Source of the DNA: Vanrija pseudolonga
Taxonomy: Eukaryota; Basidiomycota; Tremellomycetes; Trichosporonales; Trichosporonaceae
NCBI RefSeq assembly: GCF_020906515.1
Contig: NC_085849.1
Coordinates: 2,976,001-3,040,000, forward strand
Length of the DNA stretch: 64,000 bases
Direction of reading: 5' to 3'
Made by a program: the position numbers and the translations under genes. This document shows, in pieces, positions 1 to 10,590 of this stretch; the stretch's first letter is position 1, and every line of letters starts with the position of its first letter. The notes under the pieces are model-generated. The model was not told where the DNA came from. It searched no databases and saw only the letters and a program-made list of their open reading frames with translations.

Positions 1-2459
1 CTCGCCCGACACATCCTGGTCCACAGGATCGTGTAGCAGCGGGTCGTAGTGAAAGTCCATGTCCTCGTCGTCGTCGGCCACAATCCGTGCGTACTCGAGG
101 AACAAGCGGAACATGTACGCCTGCAGATCTTCGAGGCGGAACATGCGCTCAACAAAGCACTTGCCGTTGTGGGCGAGCGCCTTGGCCGTGCCGTCAAACA
201 TGAGGTCAGGCTGCTTTGGCGAGCCGCGGAAGAAGGCGAGGATATCGGTGAGATCGGAAAAGTCGAGCTTTGAAGGAATGTACATGAACCAGCTGGGAAT
301 GTCAGCGCGTCAGGCATGTCGTCCACGTACGGAATGAGATGCGGCTGAAACCACTCTGTGAAGATGCCACTTTTGATGACGACCGAGTTTGTGCTCATGA
401 GGCGCCTGAAGCGCCCACTCCAGCCATTACCGTCAATGTCGAGCAAGAACTTGTGCTTGTTCATGACGGTCGACCGCTGGAACCGCGCGAATTTAATCTC
501 ACGCTCCATGTCGTCGCAGGTTCCGTCGTCCTCGTCGCACTGGATCGGCTGTCCGGCAAGCGCCATGTCAAAGAAGTAGTTGCCTACCCCCCACGCCGAG
601 CCATTCTCAGTCCTGTATCCCAGCGGCGGCACATTCTGCCTCAACTGGCCGTAGTGCCCGTTGGCATGTGCGTGCTCTTGCTCGTGCCCATGCCCGAGGT
701 CTGGCACCATGAAGCTCGTCAACCCCAACGAGTGGTTGTTTGCAAAGTGGTGAAGCCGGACGCGGTGGGACTGGCGCCACGGCACGTCGCGAGTCATCTC
801 TGCCATGCCCGTTGGTGATCCGCGCCACACGAGACGCGCGTCCGACTTTTTCTCCCATACGGGATCGCGGCCCGTGCGGTCGGCGAACTGGTCGAGCGGG
901 GTGACGAGAATGTCCGAGTTGATGCTCGTCTTGGCCAGGCTGAACAGTGGAAGGAGCTGCGAGTGCGGCCGCGGGTGCGACTCGGGCGTGTGGGCCTCGA
1001 GCGTGAGCCCGTGCAGCGGCACAATGTAGGGGTTGTGGCAAAAGTCTCCGGCCTCGAGGCTGTTGTAGATGAACGACTTGCCCTCGTACCCTGTTGGGTT
1101 TGTGCGCAGCGCCGAGTCGGGCGGGCACGATCGTCCGAGCTCGACATTGCCGTTGTCTTCCTCGTCGAGGAGGGACGTGTCTGTGGGGGGTGTGAGCGGC
1201 GTGGCGCAGATCAAAGAAAGAACTCACGCTGCCCCTTGAGTCCGAGCGAGGCGAGGGACGAGCGGCGTCCCCATGAGAGATAGATCTGTGGCTGGTCAAA
1301 GATGGAAAATGTGGCATTGAGGTCTGGGAGGTGGTGGGCGAAGGATCGAACGAGTCTGGAGAGAGAGAAGGTGTCAGCTTGCCTCCCACCCTTCCGCGTC
1401 AACTCACTTCACCGCTGCCTTGGCCCGTGGCCACGTCCCTTCCCAAGCCAGACCGCCCTTGTCCTCGATGCGGGGCCGCACGCGCCCATTCTTGATTTCC
1501 AGCACAAACACCTCGTTCATCTTCATGACCTTCGCGAGCCTCCGTCTGACCTCTTTCCGCGGCAAGGCCCAGAACGGCGCGAGGTCGAGGTTGATCCGGT
1601 CGTACTCGTCGGGCAGGACGAGCTGGTTCTCGCTCGCAAACGCCCACCACAGGTCGAAGCCCTTGGGCGGGACGCGGCCGTACCGCCGCTCGTACTCCAT
1701 CGTCGCTTCGGCGAGCGTGCGGCTCTGGCGCGCAAGCAGCTCCTCCCACCGCCGCTCGCCGAGCGCCAGCAGCAAGGGGATCGGGTGCGGCGCCGACTCG
1801 TCCTTCGACACCACCATGTGGCCGGTACTCGAGAAGACGTGGTGCGAGTGCTTGTGCTGTGCCGCCGCCGCGGAGCGCAGCGCCTCCGCGCCAGCTGTTG
1901 TCGTTGTCGCCGACGCGTTGCCGTAGATCCCTCGCAGGCGCGCCAGGTCGGCAAAGTACGCTTCGACGGGCGACACGAACCTGCACGGCGGCTCAGGCGG
2001 CGCAAGCCAGCGGAAGGGCTGCGTGCTCACGTGGTCGAGGAGCCCGTCGTCGCCGAGCCAGTGGAGGAGGAGGAGCGTGGCCACCACGACGAGGAGGAGG
2101 AGTAGCCGCCGTGGGCGGGCGGGGCGGAGCAGCCGCCGAGCAAAAGGCGGGACCCAGGCCGGGGGTGACTGCGGTGTCGTCGTCGCTCCGCGCTTCGGCG
2201 TCGTGAGGAAGCGGCGAGATGTCGAAGACGACACGCGGCGCGCATGTACCTTGCGCGCGATGGGCGACATGGCGCGGGCTTTCGGCTTGGACGAAGAGGA
2301 ACTCGGCGCTGGCTCGTCGTCGTCGTTGCTGTCCACGAGGGCGGCGTAGACCCCCGCAGCAGTAGCGGCACTGCCAGACGACACGCTCTCGCCGCGCTGC
2401 CGTCGTGACCCCGAGGCCGAGTCGGCGCGCGAGCGCGTGCGGGTGTGCGAGAGGCGCAT
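1..2459 (-). CDS. CAP10-family glycosyltransferase (probable xylosyltransferase), 3' end cut by window
   Basis: Type II membrane glycosyltransferase of the CAP10/CXT1 family, which adds xylose to capsule polysaccharides and glycolipids in Tremellomycetes and acts in the Golgi lumen. Exons read 1408-2459, 1228-1355, 331-1180 and 1-292; introns are 52, 47 and 38 nt. The start chosen (2459) gives a basic Ser-rich cytosolic tail, then a leucine-rich membrane anchor encoded near 2030-2110. The luminal part shows family landmarks: YGRVPPKGFDLWWAFA, KGQR, and near the catalytic end KFLLDIDGNGWSGRF followed by SGIFTEWFQPHLIPW. Frame continuity through all three introns supports the splicing. The reading frame is still open at base 1, so only a short C-terminus is missing. 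An in-frame ATG lies 12 codons upstream (2495). The family assignment is strong; the sugar specificity is inferred. Confidence 0.85.
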
Positions 2460-3095
2460 GGGGTGGGCGTGTGGGTTGATGAGAGAGTGCAGCATGCATC
2501 GATCTGCTGTTCGTGATCGCTTGCAGTCGTTGCTGCTGTCTGCCGTCGGCGTCCGGTTACCTGTCCCTTTCCTATTTCCGCCAGGAGTCGTGGCCTGGGC
2601 GAGCAAGGGGCGATCTGCAAATGACAGGACAGACTGGCAACTGAATACGCTGCGCGGCGCCAGGCACTAAGGAGAGCTTGATTGTCTCGGATACAGACGA
2701 GCGGCGGTCGGCTCTGCAAGCTGCTGCTGCTGCAATGCATCTGGGCCAAGTCGTGTGCGCCGCCTGCCGCTGTAGAGCCGCATGCCGCACGCTGGTCACA
2801 TTGATTCGAGCAAGCTACGGTAGAACAGATTGCGGCGGCGGCCAACAACGCGCGCCAATGCCGCAGATATCTTTACGAGAGCCCGCCGGCCGCTGGCTGG
2901 CTGGCTGGCTGACAGCGCCGCGCCGCCGCCTGCTCGTGCACATGACAATCCAGGGCGAGCCGCCAGCCGGCACAGCGGCGTCCATTCATTCACATGTCAG
3001 TCATGACAGCGGCATTTGGTGGCCACAAATTCAACACAGCGCAGTGAATGCATGTATCCTGCCAGCGGCTCAAGCCCCTGCGCAGCCTAGATCCA
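2460..3095. other. Intergenic, promoter side of the CAP10-type gene
   Basis: This stretch lies upstream of the transferase start and downstream of the LAS1 stop. It contains CTG- and GCC-rich short runs, for example GCTGCTGCTGCTGC near 2720 and a repeated GCTGGCTG run near 2895. I see no gene in it. Confidence 0.6.
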
Positions 3096-4637
3096 CTACG
3101 CCCACACTCCAATAGGGCACGCCTTCCACCCCTCTACGCGCCGCCAGCCAGGCGCAAGTTCTGCCGCCGCGGGGTTGTCACCGCCAGTGGCCCCAGACTC
3201 GGCTTCTGGGCGCCGGGAAGCGAGCTGTACTCCGGTGTCAGCTGTGGCACACACACGGGGGCCGCCACTCACCTTGCGCTCCAGGGATCGCACGTTGGCC
3301 TCCATCGCCTCAAGGCTGGCCTCGACGCTGACGTCAAGCTGCTCTGGCTCGTCGCCGTCATTCACCTCGAGCCCGTCGAGCTCGGCATCCGAGTCGTCCT
3401 CGTCCTCGTCCCCTGCTGCCGCAGGCGCAGGTAGGAGCTCGGCGAGGCTGTCGAGGCTTGGCGCCGCGTCAGTCGTCTCGGCGACCGTGGCGTAGATCCG
3501 TCGCAGCACCTCATCGTCGTGGAACAGTTCACGCGCCAGCTGGCGCACCGCTTCGGTCTTGTCGTCGTCCGTCACCTGCAGCGCGTCGACGCGCCCACTC
3601 CACAGCGTGAACAGCCACGTGGCCAGCGTCCAGCGGTACGAGGCCACCTCCTTGCGCTGCTCGGCGGCGTCGTCGGCCGTCTCTGCTGGCGGGGCGTGGC
3701 GGGGCGCGGTCTCCAGAATGGCCGACACCAGCTGCTCGGACAGCTGTGACGCGACCACGGCGGACGTGTGCAACTCGGCGAGTTGGGACAGCAATGGCGT
3801 CCAGACGAGCAAGCTTTCCTGCGGGGGTGCCGTCGCGCTCTTGCTTGGGCGTTTTCTGTCGTCAGCACAGCTTCCACCCCACAACTCACTTCCGCGCCAC
3901 GGGCACAAGGCCGACGCGCACGACGGCCTCGACAAGCTCCTCGACATCGGCGCCCTCCACTTCCCGCTTGAGCCGGCCCAGCGCCTGTCCGCTCTCGTTC
4001 GCCATGCCGACCTCGCGCGCGCGCACGCGGGCCTTGACGACCTTCTTCCAGCGGCTCACGAGCCCCTCGGCGCGCGCACGTCGGTCCCACCTACCACCAG
4101 AGCTCGACGCCGAGCTCGACAGCAACGGCAGGAACGAGTTGCGGTGCAGGTAGTCGACCGCCTGCTCCATTGCCCTCCGGAGCAGCGGGAGCGGGGGCAG
4201 GTCCTCGTGCGTTGCGCGGTGGCGCAGGGCGACGAGCGACGGCGGCAGCCCGAGCGACGCCGCGAGGTGCGATATTGGGCGGGCATAGGGGCCTGGGCAG
4301 GAGTGTGAGCTGGAACAAGACTACAATCACATCAGCACACACCAGTTTGTAACGGGTCCACCATGCCATTGACGAAGCGCACAACAGCCATGGCGTAGGT
4401 CATGCGGAGCACGCCGGCGTCGTGTGCCGACGCCGCGGGGTACGGCAACGCCAGGGCGCCGACGAGCGTGTGCAGGAGGTGCAGGAAGGCCGGGCAGCTC
4501 GGCGACGAGATGTAGACTGCCATGCGGGACAGGGCGGCCTGCCTCGTCTCGTCTGTCGCGGCCGGGGAGAAGATGAGGTCGTACAGCTCGGCCAGCTCGG
4601 CCTTGGAGGCCCATGGGACGCGGCGGGGCGGGCGCAT
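3096..4637 (-). CDS. LAS1: LAS1, pre-rRNA ITS2 endonuclease complex protein
   Basis: Las1-type nuclear HEPN nuclease that, with Grc3, cuts ITS2 in 27S pre-rRNA during 60S ribosome assembly. Exons 4343-4637, 3890-4292, 3273-3843 and 3096-3224 give 465 residues. The N-terminus (PWASKAELAELYDLIF) and the region across intron 1 (QTGPYARPISHLAASLGLP, then LVALRHRATHEDLP) match the Las1 domain; RHRATH is the HEPN R-x4-H active-site motif. The C-terminus ends in PGWRRVEGWKACPIGVW, also typical of the family. The middle is acidic and probably disordered. Intron 3 (48 nt) keeps the frame open when retained, but splicing restores the conserved C-terminal block. The acceptor of intron 2 (46 nt) was chosen to restore frame and is the least certain junction. 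Confidence 0.88.
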
Positions 4638-5266
4638 GGTGGTGTCGTGTGGTGGTGGGTGGGAGCGAGCAGTCGAAGTGGAGGTGACAACAAAATTCTG
4701 TTATCGGTGTGTGGGTGGTGACGCAAAGCACCCAGTAGCCAGTGCCCTAATACAAAAAATGGTTACTTTCTATGGATTGTGGGATTTGTTTTTTGTTATT
4801 GGGTGCTTGATCTTTTGTGCTGCTATTAGACCTGTGGGCTGATCCCGGCCTGCCCCTTAGACCCGTTGGCGGCTTATCCTTATGGATTTTTGTAATGCCC
4901 TCTTTTGATCCCTTGTAATGGAGATGAACTACAAATGTAACCGCTGGCTGTGGAGGGCCCGAATCCGCCGTCGCCACGACGGATCGAACCCCGGTCCGAT
5001 ACTTTTCTGAGACATGCACTTCTCAGCCAAAGAGGTATCTTCATCCCTTGTGCTCGCGGCACATGTTGCGTCTCATACAAGTCGTTTGAGACTATAAGCC
5101 GTCGCAGCATGCAGCCAGCAAAGGTGGGCAGTCGGCGGCCAGCCAACAAACAGTCAATGCCTGCGCAGAGACAATGCATACACTACACAACATGCCACGG
5201 TCAACGTGCATGCAACTAACTCTATTGTTGGACCGCGCGCGCAGTTACAAGTGGTGCTCTGGAAGG
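4638..5266. other. Intergenic region holding an AT-richer tract and a tRNA-like element
   Basis: This is the promoter side of LAS1 and the downstream side of the membrane-protein gene. Bases 4740-4930 are visibly AT-richer than their surroundings. The tRNA-like element is listed separately. No protein gene is seen. Confidence 0.6.
4908..5051 (-). repeat. Possible tRNA-headed short retroelement (SINE-like) or tRNA pseudogene
   Basis: Read on the minus strand there is an A-box-like TGGCTGAGAAG (about 5013-5023) followed 28 nt later by a good B box GGTTCGATCC (about 4980-4989), the spacing expected of an RNA polymerase III promoter. The flanking bases do not fold into a true cloverleaf: the T-stem and acceptor stem mispair. 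A non-tRNA body follows. The nine bases ATCCCTTGT occur at 5043-5051 and again at 4908-4916, like a target-site duplication. This fits an old tRNA-derived SINE or a decayed tRNA copy. A single copy cannot prove a family. Confidence 0.35.
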
Positions 5267-6351
5267 TTAGCTATGCACGCCCACCCCGCTGCACCCACTT
5301 GGAAGCGTCTCGAGGGGACGACTAATCTTGAGCGTCTTCAAGCTGTTACGCCAGGCCTTCTGGGCACCAAAGGCGAACCCGCCGAACCGCGAGCCGGGGA
5401 CGTATGGCTCCTCGCCCGCGTCGCCGGCCTTCTCGGCATGACTCGGCGTCGGGGAGGGCTCCTTCATGCCGTTGTACACGTCCCACGCGCCGGCAGCGAC
5501 CTTGGTCTGGGGTGTACTGGCTGTCAGTTGGTGCGGGGAGAGTCGCCACTCACAGGTTGGCATAGTTCTCCCACTTGAAGAGCGAACGCTGCGCACGCGC
5601 CTTCTCACGGAGGAAGATGCCCTGGTGGGTTAGCTGGTGGAGAGGCTCTGGTACCCACAACGAGGATGTTAAGGCAGCCCATGATGAAGAGCATCCAGCT
5701 GGCGACCTGGGGGAAGAGATTGGCGTAGTGTGAGAGGACTGACGCGGCGAGGCTGGGGTTAGTGAACGGTGCGAGGGGCAGCACTTACAAAGCCTGGAGC
5801 ACGCCGAGACACCCAAGGCCGTACGACTTGCTCAGCATGGGGATGTAGATGTCGAAGAGGGTCTTGGGAAAGCCGACCTCAGACAGCAGGAGGACCAGGG
5901 TTTCGCAGACTGCTGCGTTAGCAAGCGTCGAGTTTCTGCCACTCACGGATAAAGACGCGGTTGAGGATGGACCAGAAGGGGCCACCGGTCTGCGACGGGA
6001 TGGTCGAGTGCTGCATGTAGTTGCATGTCCAGGTATTGTTCAACGAAGTCGCGACGGTCGAGTTGAACACCGCCGCGCGCGAGTGCATCGTGCTGCTCGT
6101 GGTCGACACGGTAGAGGTGACCTCGTTTGTGTGCTTGGCGGCCTTCATGGCATTGACGTCGCTGCGGAGTCAGCGTAGCCTGGCGAGGTGAGTATCACCC
6201 ACTCAACGATCGTGACGACGTTGCTGATGAAGACGAGCAGCATGGCGATTATGCTCAGCGCGCGGAGAGCGTTCAGGCCGATGAAGGCGACCGAGGAGGG
6301 GCGCTGCGCCGCCGCGAAGGGGCGGAGGTGGGGTGGCGGGGCTGGGGTCAT
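5267..6351 (-). CDS. Multi-pass membrane protein of unknown function
   Basis: Six exons (6203-6351, 5947-6161, 5789-5909, 5659-5752, 5554-5621, 5267-5516) give 298 residues. I do not recognise a named family. One hydrophobic helix lies near the N-terminus (around residues 25-50), then a Ser/Thr/Asn-rich probably extracellular loop with several N-x-S/T sites, then three or four helices around residues 105-195. The tail is basic, then glycine- and proline-rich, and probably cytosolic (REKARAQRSLFKWENYANL). The exon 1 donor is taken as GTGGGT, which restores frame; the last acceptor is CCAG followed by TACACC for the same reason. The overall plan resembles small tetraspan-like proteins common in basidiomycetes. 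No catalytic motif is visible. Confidence 0.75.
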
Positions 6352-7808
6352 GGTGACGGTGGGTGGTGGTGTGTTGCGAGTGGTGAGTGGTGAGGTGTCA
6401 GGTTGGTTAATGGGCGTCGACAGTGTCAGTGTTCTTATACTTGCTACTGGGGCAGTGTGGTCGACGTCGACGACAACGACGGCGAGGTGGACAATAGCGA
6501 AGACGGCGTGATCAGCGATGGCGAGCGGTATTGTCCGCCACAATGCAACTGCGATGCATGTATGTCCGCCACACACACACACACACACACATCGTGCCTA
6601 TCCACCCGCACGCAAGCTCGCAAGGCATCTCGCTCTCCAATGCTCGTTGCGTTGTGCGACCAAGGAATCCGCCACCAATCGACTGCCACATCATGACAAG
6701 GCACAAACGTCATTTTGGCAGTGTCAGTAGTAGCCGCGGTACCCCTGGCCGCCCGGCTGGCTGCGTAGCTGGGTGGGGTGACGGCGCGCGACGACGCGAA
6801 TTAAGCGTGCTTCGTCAAGTGCCTGATCTAATACCGATGGGTGAGCAGTCAGTCTTGGCGCGTCGCGCGCCGCCGTCTCTACCTCGCAGTCGACGAGCAT
6901 GCACATGAATGAATGCGGCCAACGTCATGCATGTGCATTGAAGAACGAGTGCCCCGTCAATTGGGGTGCATGCAGCAACAGGTTGCAGTGGCCAGGCCTT
7001 GGCCGCCGCCGCCGCCGCCGCAAATCTCGCCTGGCTGTCTGGCTAGGGGTGCCCGCCGCGCCGCGCCGCCGCTTTGGTGCCCGACGCGACGCCACGGGTG
7101 GGGTGGGCTCCAGGGTTCACTTTGGACGCGCGAACCCTCTCTCTTGCCGTACGGGAGGGAGCTACGAGGCGGAGGGGTGCGCGCGGCGGCGCGGGTTGTA
7201 TTGTTCTTTGTTGCGTGATGCGGCTAGGAGCAGCGAGGCGAGGACCCCATGCATGGCCTGGCATGGCCCCTCAAACCCTAGCATAGTGGTCGAGACCCCC
7301 CTTCCGTCTGCCCCGGGAATGAATGGCGTGGTAGTGGTGCGTCTTTGGGCTGCATGCCAAGTGGGTCACTGCACGCACGCACGCGCCATCAGCCAACCTT
7401 TGCAGCACAACCCTCGTCTCAGTCTCTCTCTTCCAGTCTCTCTTCCAGTCTCTCCTCTGCTCGAGCCACTTCGTGCAACAACCCCCTCACCACCCACGCA
7501 GTACCACTCGGCACCGCCCACCCCCGACACCCTCTCTCACCCACGACAACGTCCGACGGCTGGCCAGTCGCTCATTGTCCCAACCCTCCTTGTTCTCTCC
7601 GACAGACGTCCCCTCCCTCCCTTCGCACTTTTGCAACACTCGCTCGCTCGCTCGTTCGCAGCTCGACTACTATTGTCCTGTGTCCAAGAGACAAGGCCAC
7701 GCACGCACGCACAAAGCACCTCTTGCGCATCCCACACTCGTTCGACACACACCAACAACGACCGCTCTCACAACACCCCCTCGCCTCGACTCCCTCCCTT
7801 CTCGCACA
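6352..7808. other. Divergent intergenic region with simple repeats and a pyrimidine-rich leader
   Basis: This 1.46-kb gap separates two divergently transcribed membrane-protein genes. It carries a CA microsatellite, a GCC run (7002-7021) and a long C/T-rich stretch from about 7390 to 7808 that probably includes the 5' leader of the mucin-like gene. Short open frames here look random in composition. Confidence 0.6.
6570..6591. repeat. CA dinucleotide microsatellite
   Basis: Eleven CA units in a row, in intergenic DNA. Confidence 0.95.
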
Positions 7809-9134
7809 ATGCGCATCGCCCCCGCCGCCGTGCTCATCCTCCCCCTCGCCCTGGCGGCACAGTCGGCAGCACCTCACAGGCGCCACCACTACCGCCGCCA
7901 GCTCACCATCACCGAGTCGCAATCGGGTAATGGCAACCTAGCCCAGTCTTCTGGCAGTGGCAGCGGCGTCGCCGTCTCGGACACGCCGACGACGTCCGCG
8001 CCGGCGGTTACTACGACGGCCGCGGCGCCGACGACCACGCCTCCTGCGCCTACCACTAGCGCTGCTGCACCTACCACTGCTGCGCCGACGACCTCGGCCG
8101 CTGCCCCGCCCACGACGTCGGTGCCCAGCTCGGGCGTTCCTGCGTCAAACGACCCCTCGCCCTCTTCGGCCGCCCCGACCACGAGCGCTGCCGCTCCCAG
8201 TGCGTAAATGATTCTTGCGGGCGTCCCGCGTGCCTTGCGCCTTGCCACCGCGTGTGTGCTTGCTGACCTGCTTCCTCTAGCTACCACGGCTGCTACCCCC
8301 ACTGACCCGACTACGATCACGACAAAGGACTCGACGACGGCGTCGTCGAGCTCGAGCTCGGCCGGCACGCTGTCCATCCTCTCGCCTTCGATTGTTCACC
8401 CAACGGCCAAGCCCTCGTCTTCGGCTTCGGGCTCGGCTGCTGCCGACAAGTCGTCGTCTGGTGGCCTGTCCAAGGGCGCCATTATCGGTATTGTCGTTGC
8501 TGCTTCGGTTGTGGGTCTGGCTGCCATCATCTGGACGGCTATTCGCAAGTGGAAGCTCCGCCCGTCCAAGCGCTTTGACTCGCGCATGCAGCCCATCGAC
8601 TTTTCGCCCGACAACCGTGAGCTTGGCGACGACTTCCTCGAGAAGACGCTTCACCGCTCGGCTTCGAACGCGTCGGCCGACCGCCAGCGTCAGCAGTTTG
8701 TCGCCGACCTCGACCACGAGAACAACCTCACCGCTGGTGTGCCCGAGCACGACTTTACTGCCGGCTCGGGTCACGCTGCGACCGGATACCCTGTGTACGA
8801 CCAGTACGGCAACCCTCACCCTGCTCACGACGGCGGATACTACGCCAACGACGGCTACGGTGGCTACCCTCCTGAGGTGGCGGCCACTGGCTACCCTCCT
8901 CAGCCTGGTACTGCTGCCAACTACAATTACGAGTACCCTTCGCAGGACCAGCAGGCGCACGGCTACGCCGATGTGCAGCGCGGTTCGTCGCCTCCTCACG
9001 TGCAGCAGCACCCTGCCACCGCGCCCGGCCAGGCCGGCTGGTCTGACCCGCTCGCCACGTCCGACTTCCAGCTGAGCGGCCGCCCAACAGCGGGCGAGGG
9101 GCCATACGCCCAGGCCGCAACGTACCGGTACTAG
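7809..9134 (+). CDS. Mucin-like single-pass membrane protein (stress-sensor-like)
   Basis: Exons 7809-8199 and 8281-9134 (81-nt intron) give 414 residues. A signal peptide (MRIAPAAVLILPLALAAQ) is followed by about 180 residues dominated by Ser, Thr, Ala and Pro, likely heavily O-mannosylated. Then comes one membrane helix (IIGIVVAASVVGLAAIIW) with a basic stop-transfer segment (RKWKLRPSKRF). The cytosolic tail starts with a charged conserved-looking part (SRMQPIDFSPDNRELGDDF) and ends in a Tyr/Pro/Gly-rich tail. This plan resembles Wsc/Mid2 cell-wall sensors and other SKG6-type membrane proteins, but no WSC cysteine domain is present, so the role is inferred. It sits behind a long C/T-rich leader. 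Confidence 0.8.
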
Positions 9135-9590
9135 GCGCATGTGTAGGCTAGGCTCGTAATTAATACCTCCCCCCAACCCACCCCACCCCCTTCTCGTCGC
9201 GAGCGCGTTATATTTGCGCTCGCGACTGCGCGACCCGCGCCCCCCTCGCCCATGCAACGGTGACACGTCGGGAGCAGGCTGGCCGTCGCGCGTGTCACAT
9301 TGCTGCAGGTAGACATGTATTGGTTACTTTGGAGTTGCGGGGTGTGTGTGTGGTGGGGGTGCGGTGTGCGGTCTGCGGTGTCCACGACTTGTAAATTAGC
9401 TTGATCGGGGTGTGTGTTACGAGACGACAAGTCGCCGGTGGCCTGTTACCACCGCCCAAGGCCGAAACAGCGTCGTGGGTGGAGGTGGCCACTGGCTGGC
9501 CACTGGCTGGCTGGCCGGCCGGCCACTGGACCATCTCTTCGCCCCCAAAGACTTCGTCAGCATCGCTCTTGCACTGACAACAACACCACG
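9135..9590. other. Intergenic, upstream of NAA40
   Basis: This region contains short CTGGC/GGCC-rich repeats near 9490-9530, including CTGGCTGGCCGGCCGGCC. I see no gene in it. Confidence 0.55.
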
Positions 9591-10494
9591 ATGGCCACTC
9601 CACGAGTCCGCTCCGCGTGCAGCGTGCGTGCATCTGCCCCCTTCCGCCACGTCGTTGCTAACCCAACTAGGCATCACCAACAACCCTCGCGCCGCACCTG
9701 CCCCGCCCGCTCCCGAGCGCCCAACTAGCGCTGTACACTGCCGCGCAGCTGTCCCCAAGCGCACGCGACACGCTGTACGCGCTGCTGGACGCCAACATGG
9801 CCCCCCTGGCGGCGGGCACGTCGATGGAGCACGAGCCGCTGTCGAAGCGCGCAGAGATGTTCGACAAGGACGCGCGATACCTCGTCCTCACGCGCACCCC
9901 GTCGCCGCCGATGCCGGGCGCGCTCCCGCCCACGCCGGGGCGCCGGGCGCGCGTCGAGCTGCTGGCCGACGAGCTGCTCGGCTTTGCGAGCTTCCGCTTC
10001 GACACCGAGGAGACGTGCGGCGCAGAGGACGCAGAGGTCATCTACTGGTGTGTTTTGTTGGGGATTGGGTGGCGGATGTTTACGTCCGGCCCCATCGGAG
10101 CGAGGCTGACTCCCCAGCTACGAGGTCCAGCTCGCGCCCGACGCACGCGGCCTCGGCCTCGGCGCAGCGCTCATGGCCGAGCTTGAGGGCATCGGCGCAC
10201 GGCGCGGCATGGCAAAGGCCATGCTGACGTGTTTGGCGTGTAAGTGTTGTCGGTGTCGGTACAGCTCGGCGCCGCTGCGCCGCTGGCTCCCCCACTCCCC
10301 CACTTCGCCGCTGACGCTCGCTCACACCCGCCGCAGCCAACACCACCGCGCTCCACTTCTACACCAAGGCAGGGTACACCGCCGACGAGATCGACCCGAC
10401 CCGCATGGCGGATGACGAGGAGGGCTGGGAGGACGTCGGCGAGGACGGCGAGGTGCGCAGGCCAGATTACCGCATTCTGAGCAAGGAGCTGTGA
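9591..10494 (+). CDS. NAA40: NAA40/NAT4-type N-terminal acetyltransferase
   Basis: GNAT-fold enzyme. Naa40 (NatD) acetylates the N-terminal serine of histones H4 and H2A. Exons 9591-9623, 9671-10047, 10118-10239 and 10337-10494 give 229 residues. Family blocks are clear: LGFASFRFDTEE, then across intron 2 VIYCYEVQLAPDARGLGLG (the acetyl-CoA-binding R/Q-x-x-G-x-G/A type turn), AELEGIGARRGMAKAMLTC, and across intron 3 SNTTALHFYTKAGYTADEID with C-terminal DYRILSKEL. The 33-nt first exon is inferred from the first ATG, a GTGCGT donor and a CTAAC branch point; without it the next ATG (9797) would still leave a near-complete domain. The N-terminal third is less conserved. Confidence 0.88.
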
Positions 10495-10590
10495 GCGGTG
10501 CGGCGTCAGCCGCGCGTCGCGAGCTCGCCCACGGATATGTCACGACACCGCGACGCCGTATAATGCCATTCTATACATGTATGTAAAGTA

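Noticed and set aside
7002-7021. GCC run as a CpG-type regulatory island
   Set aside because: A plain trinucleotide repeat in a GC-rich genome, without other evidence.
9797-10186. Unspliced acetyltransferase start at 9797
   Set aside because: An upstream open, spliced frame from 9591 adds a leader that matches the length of the family; kept only as an alternative.
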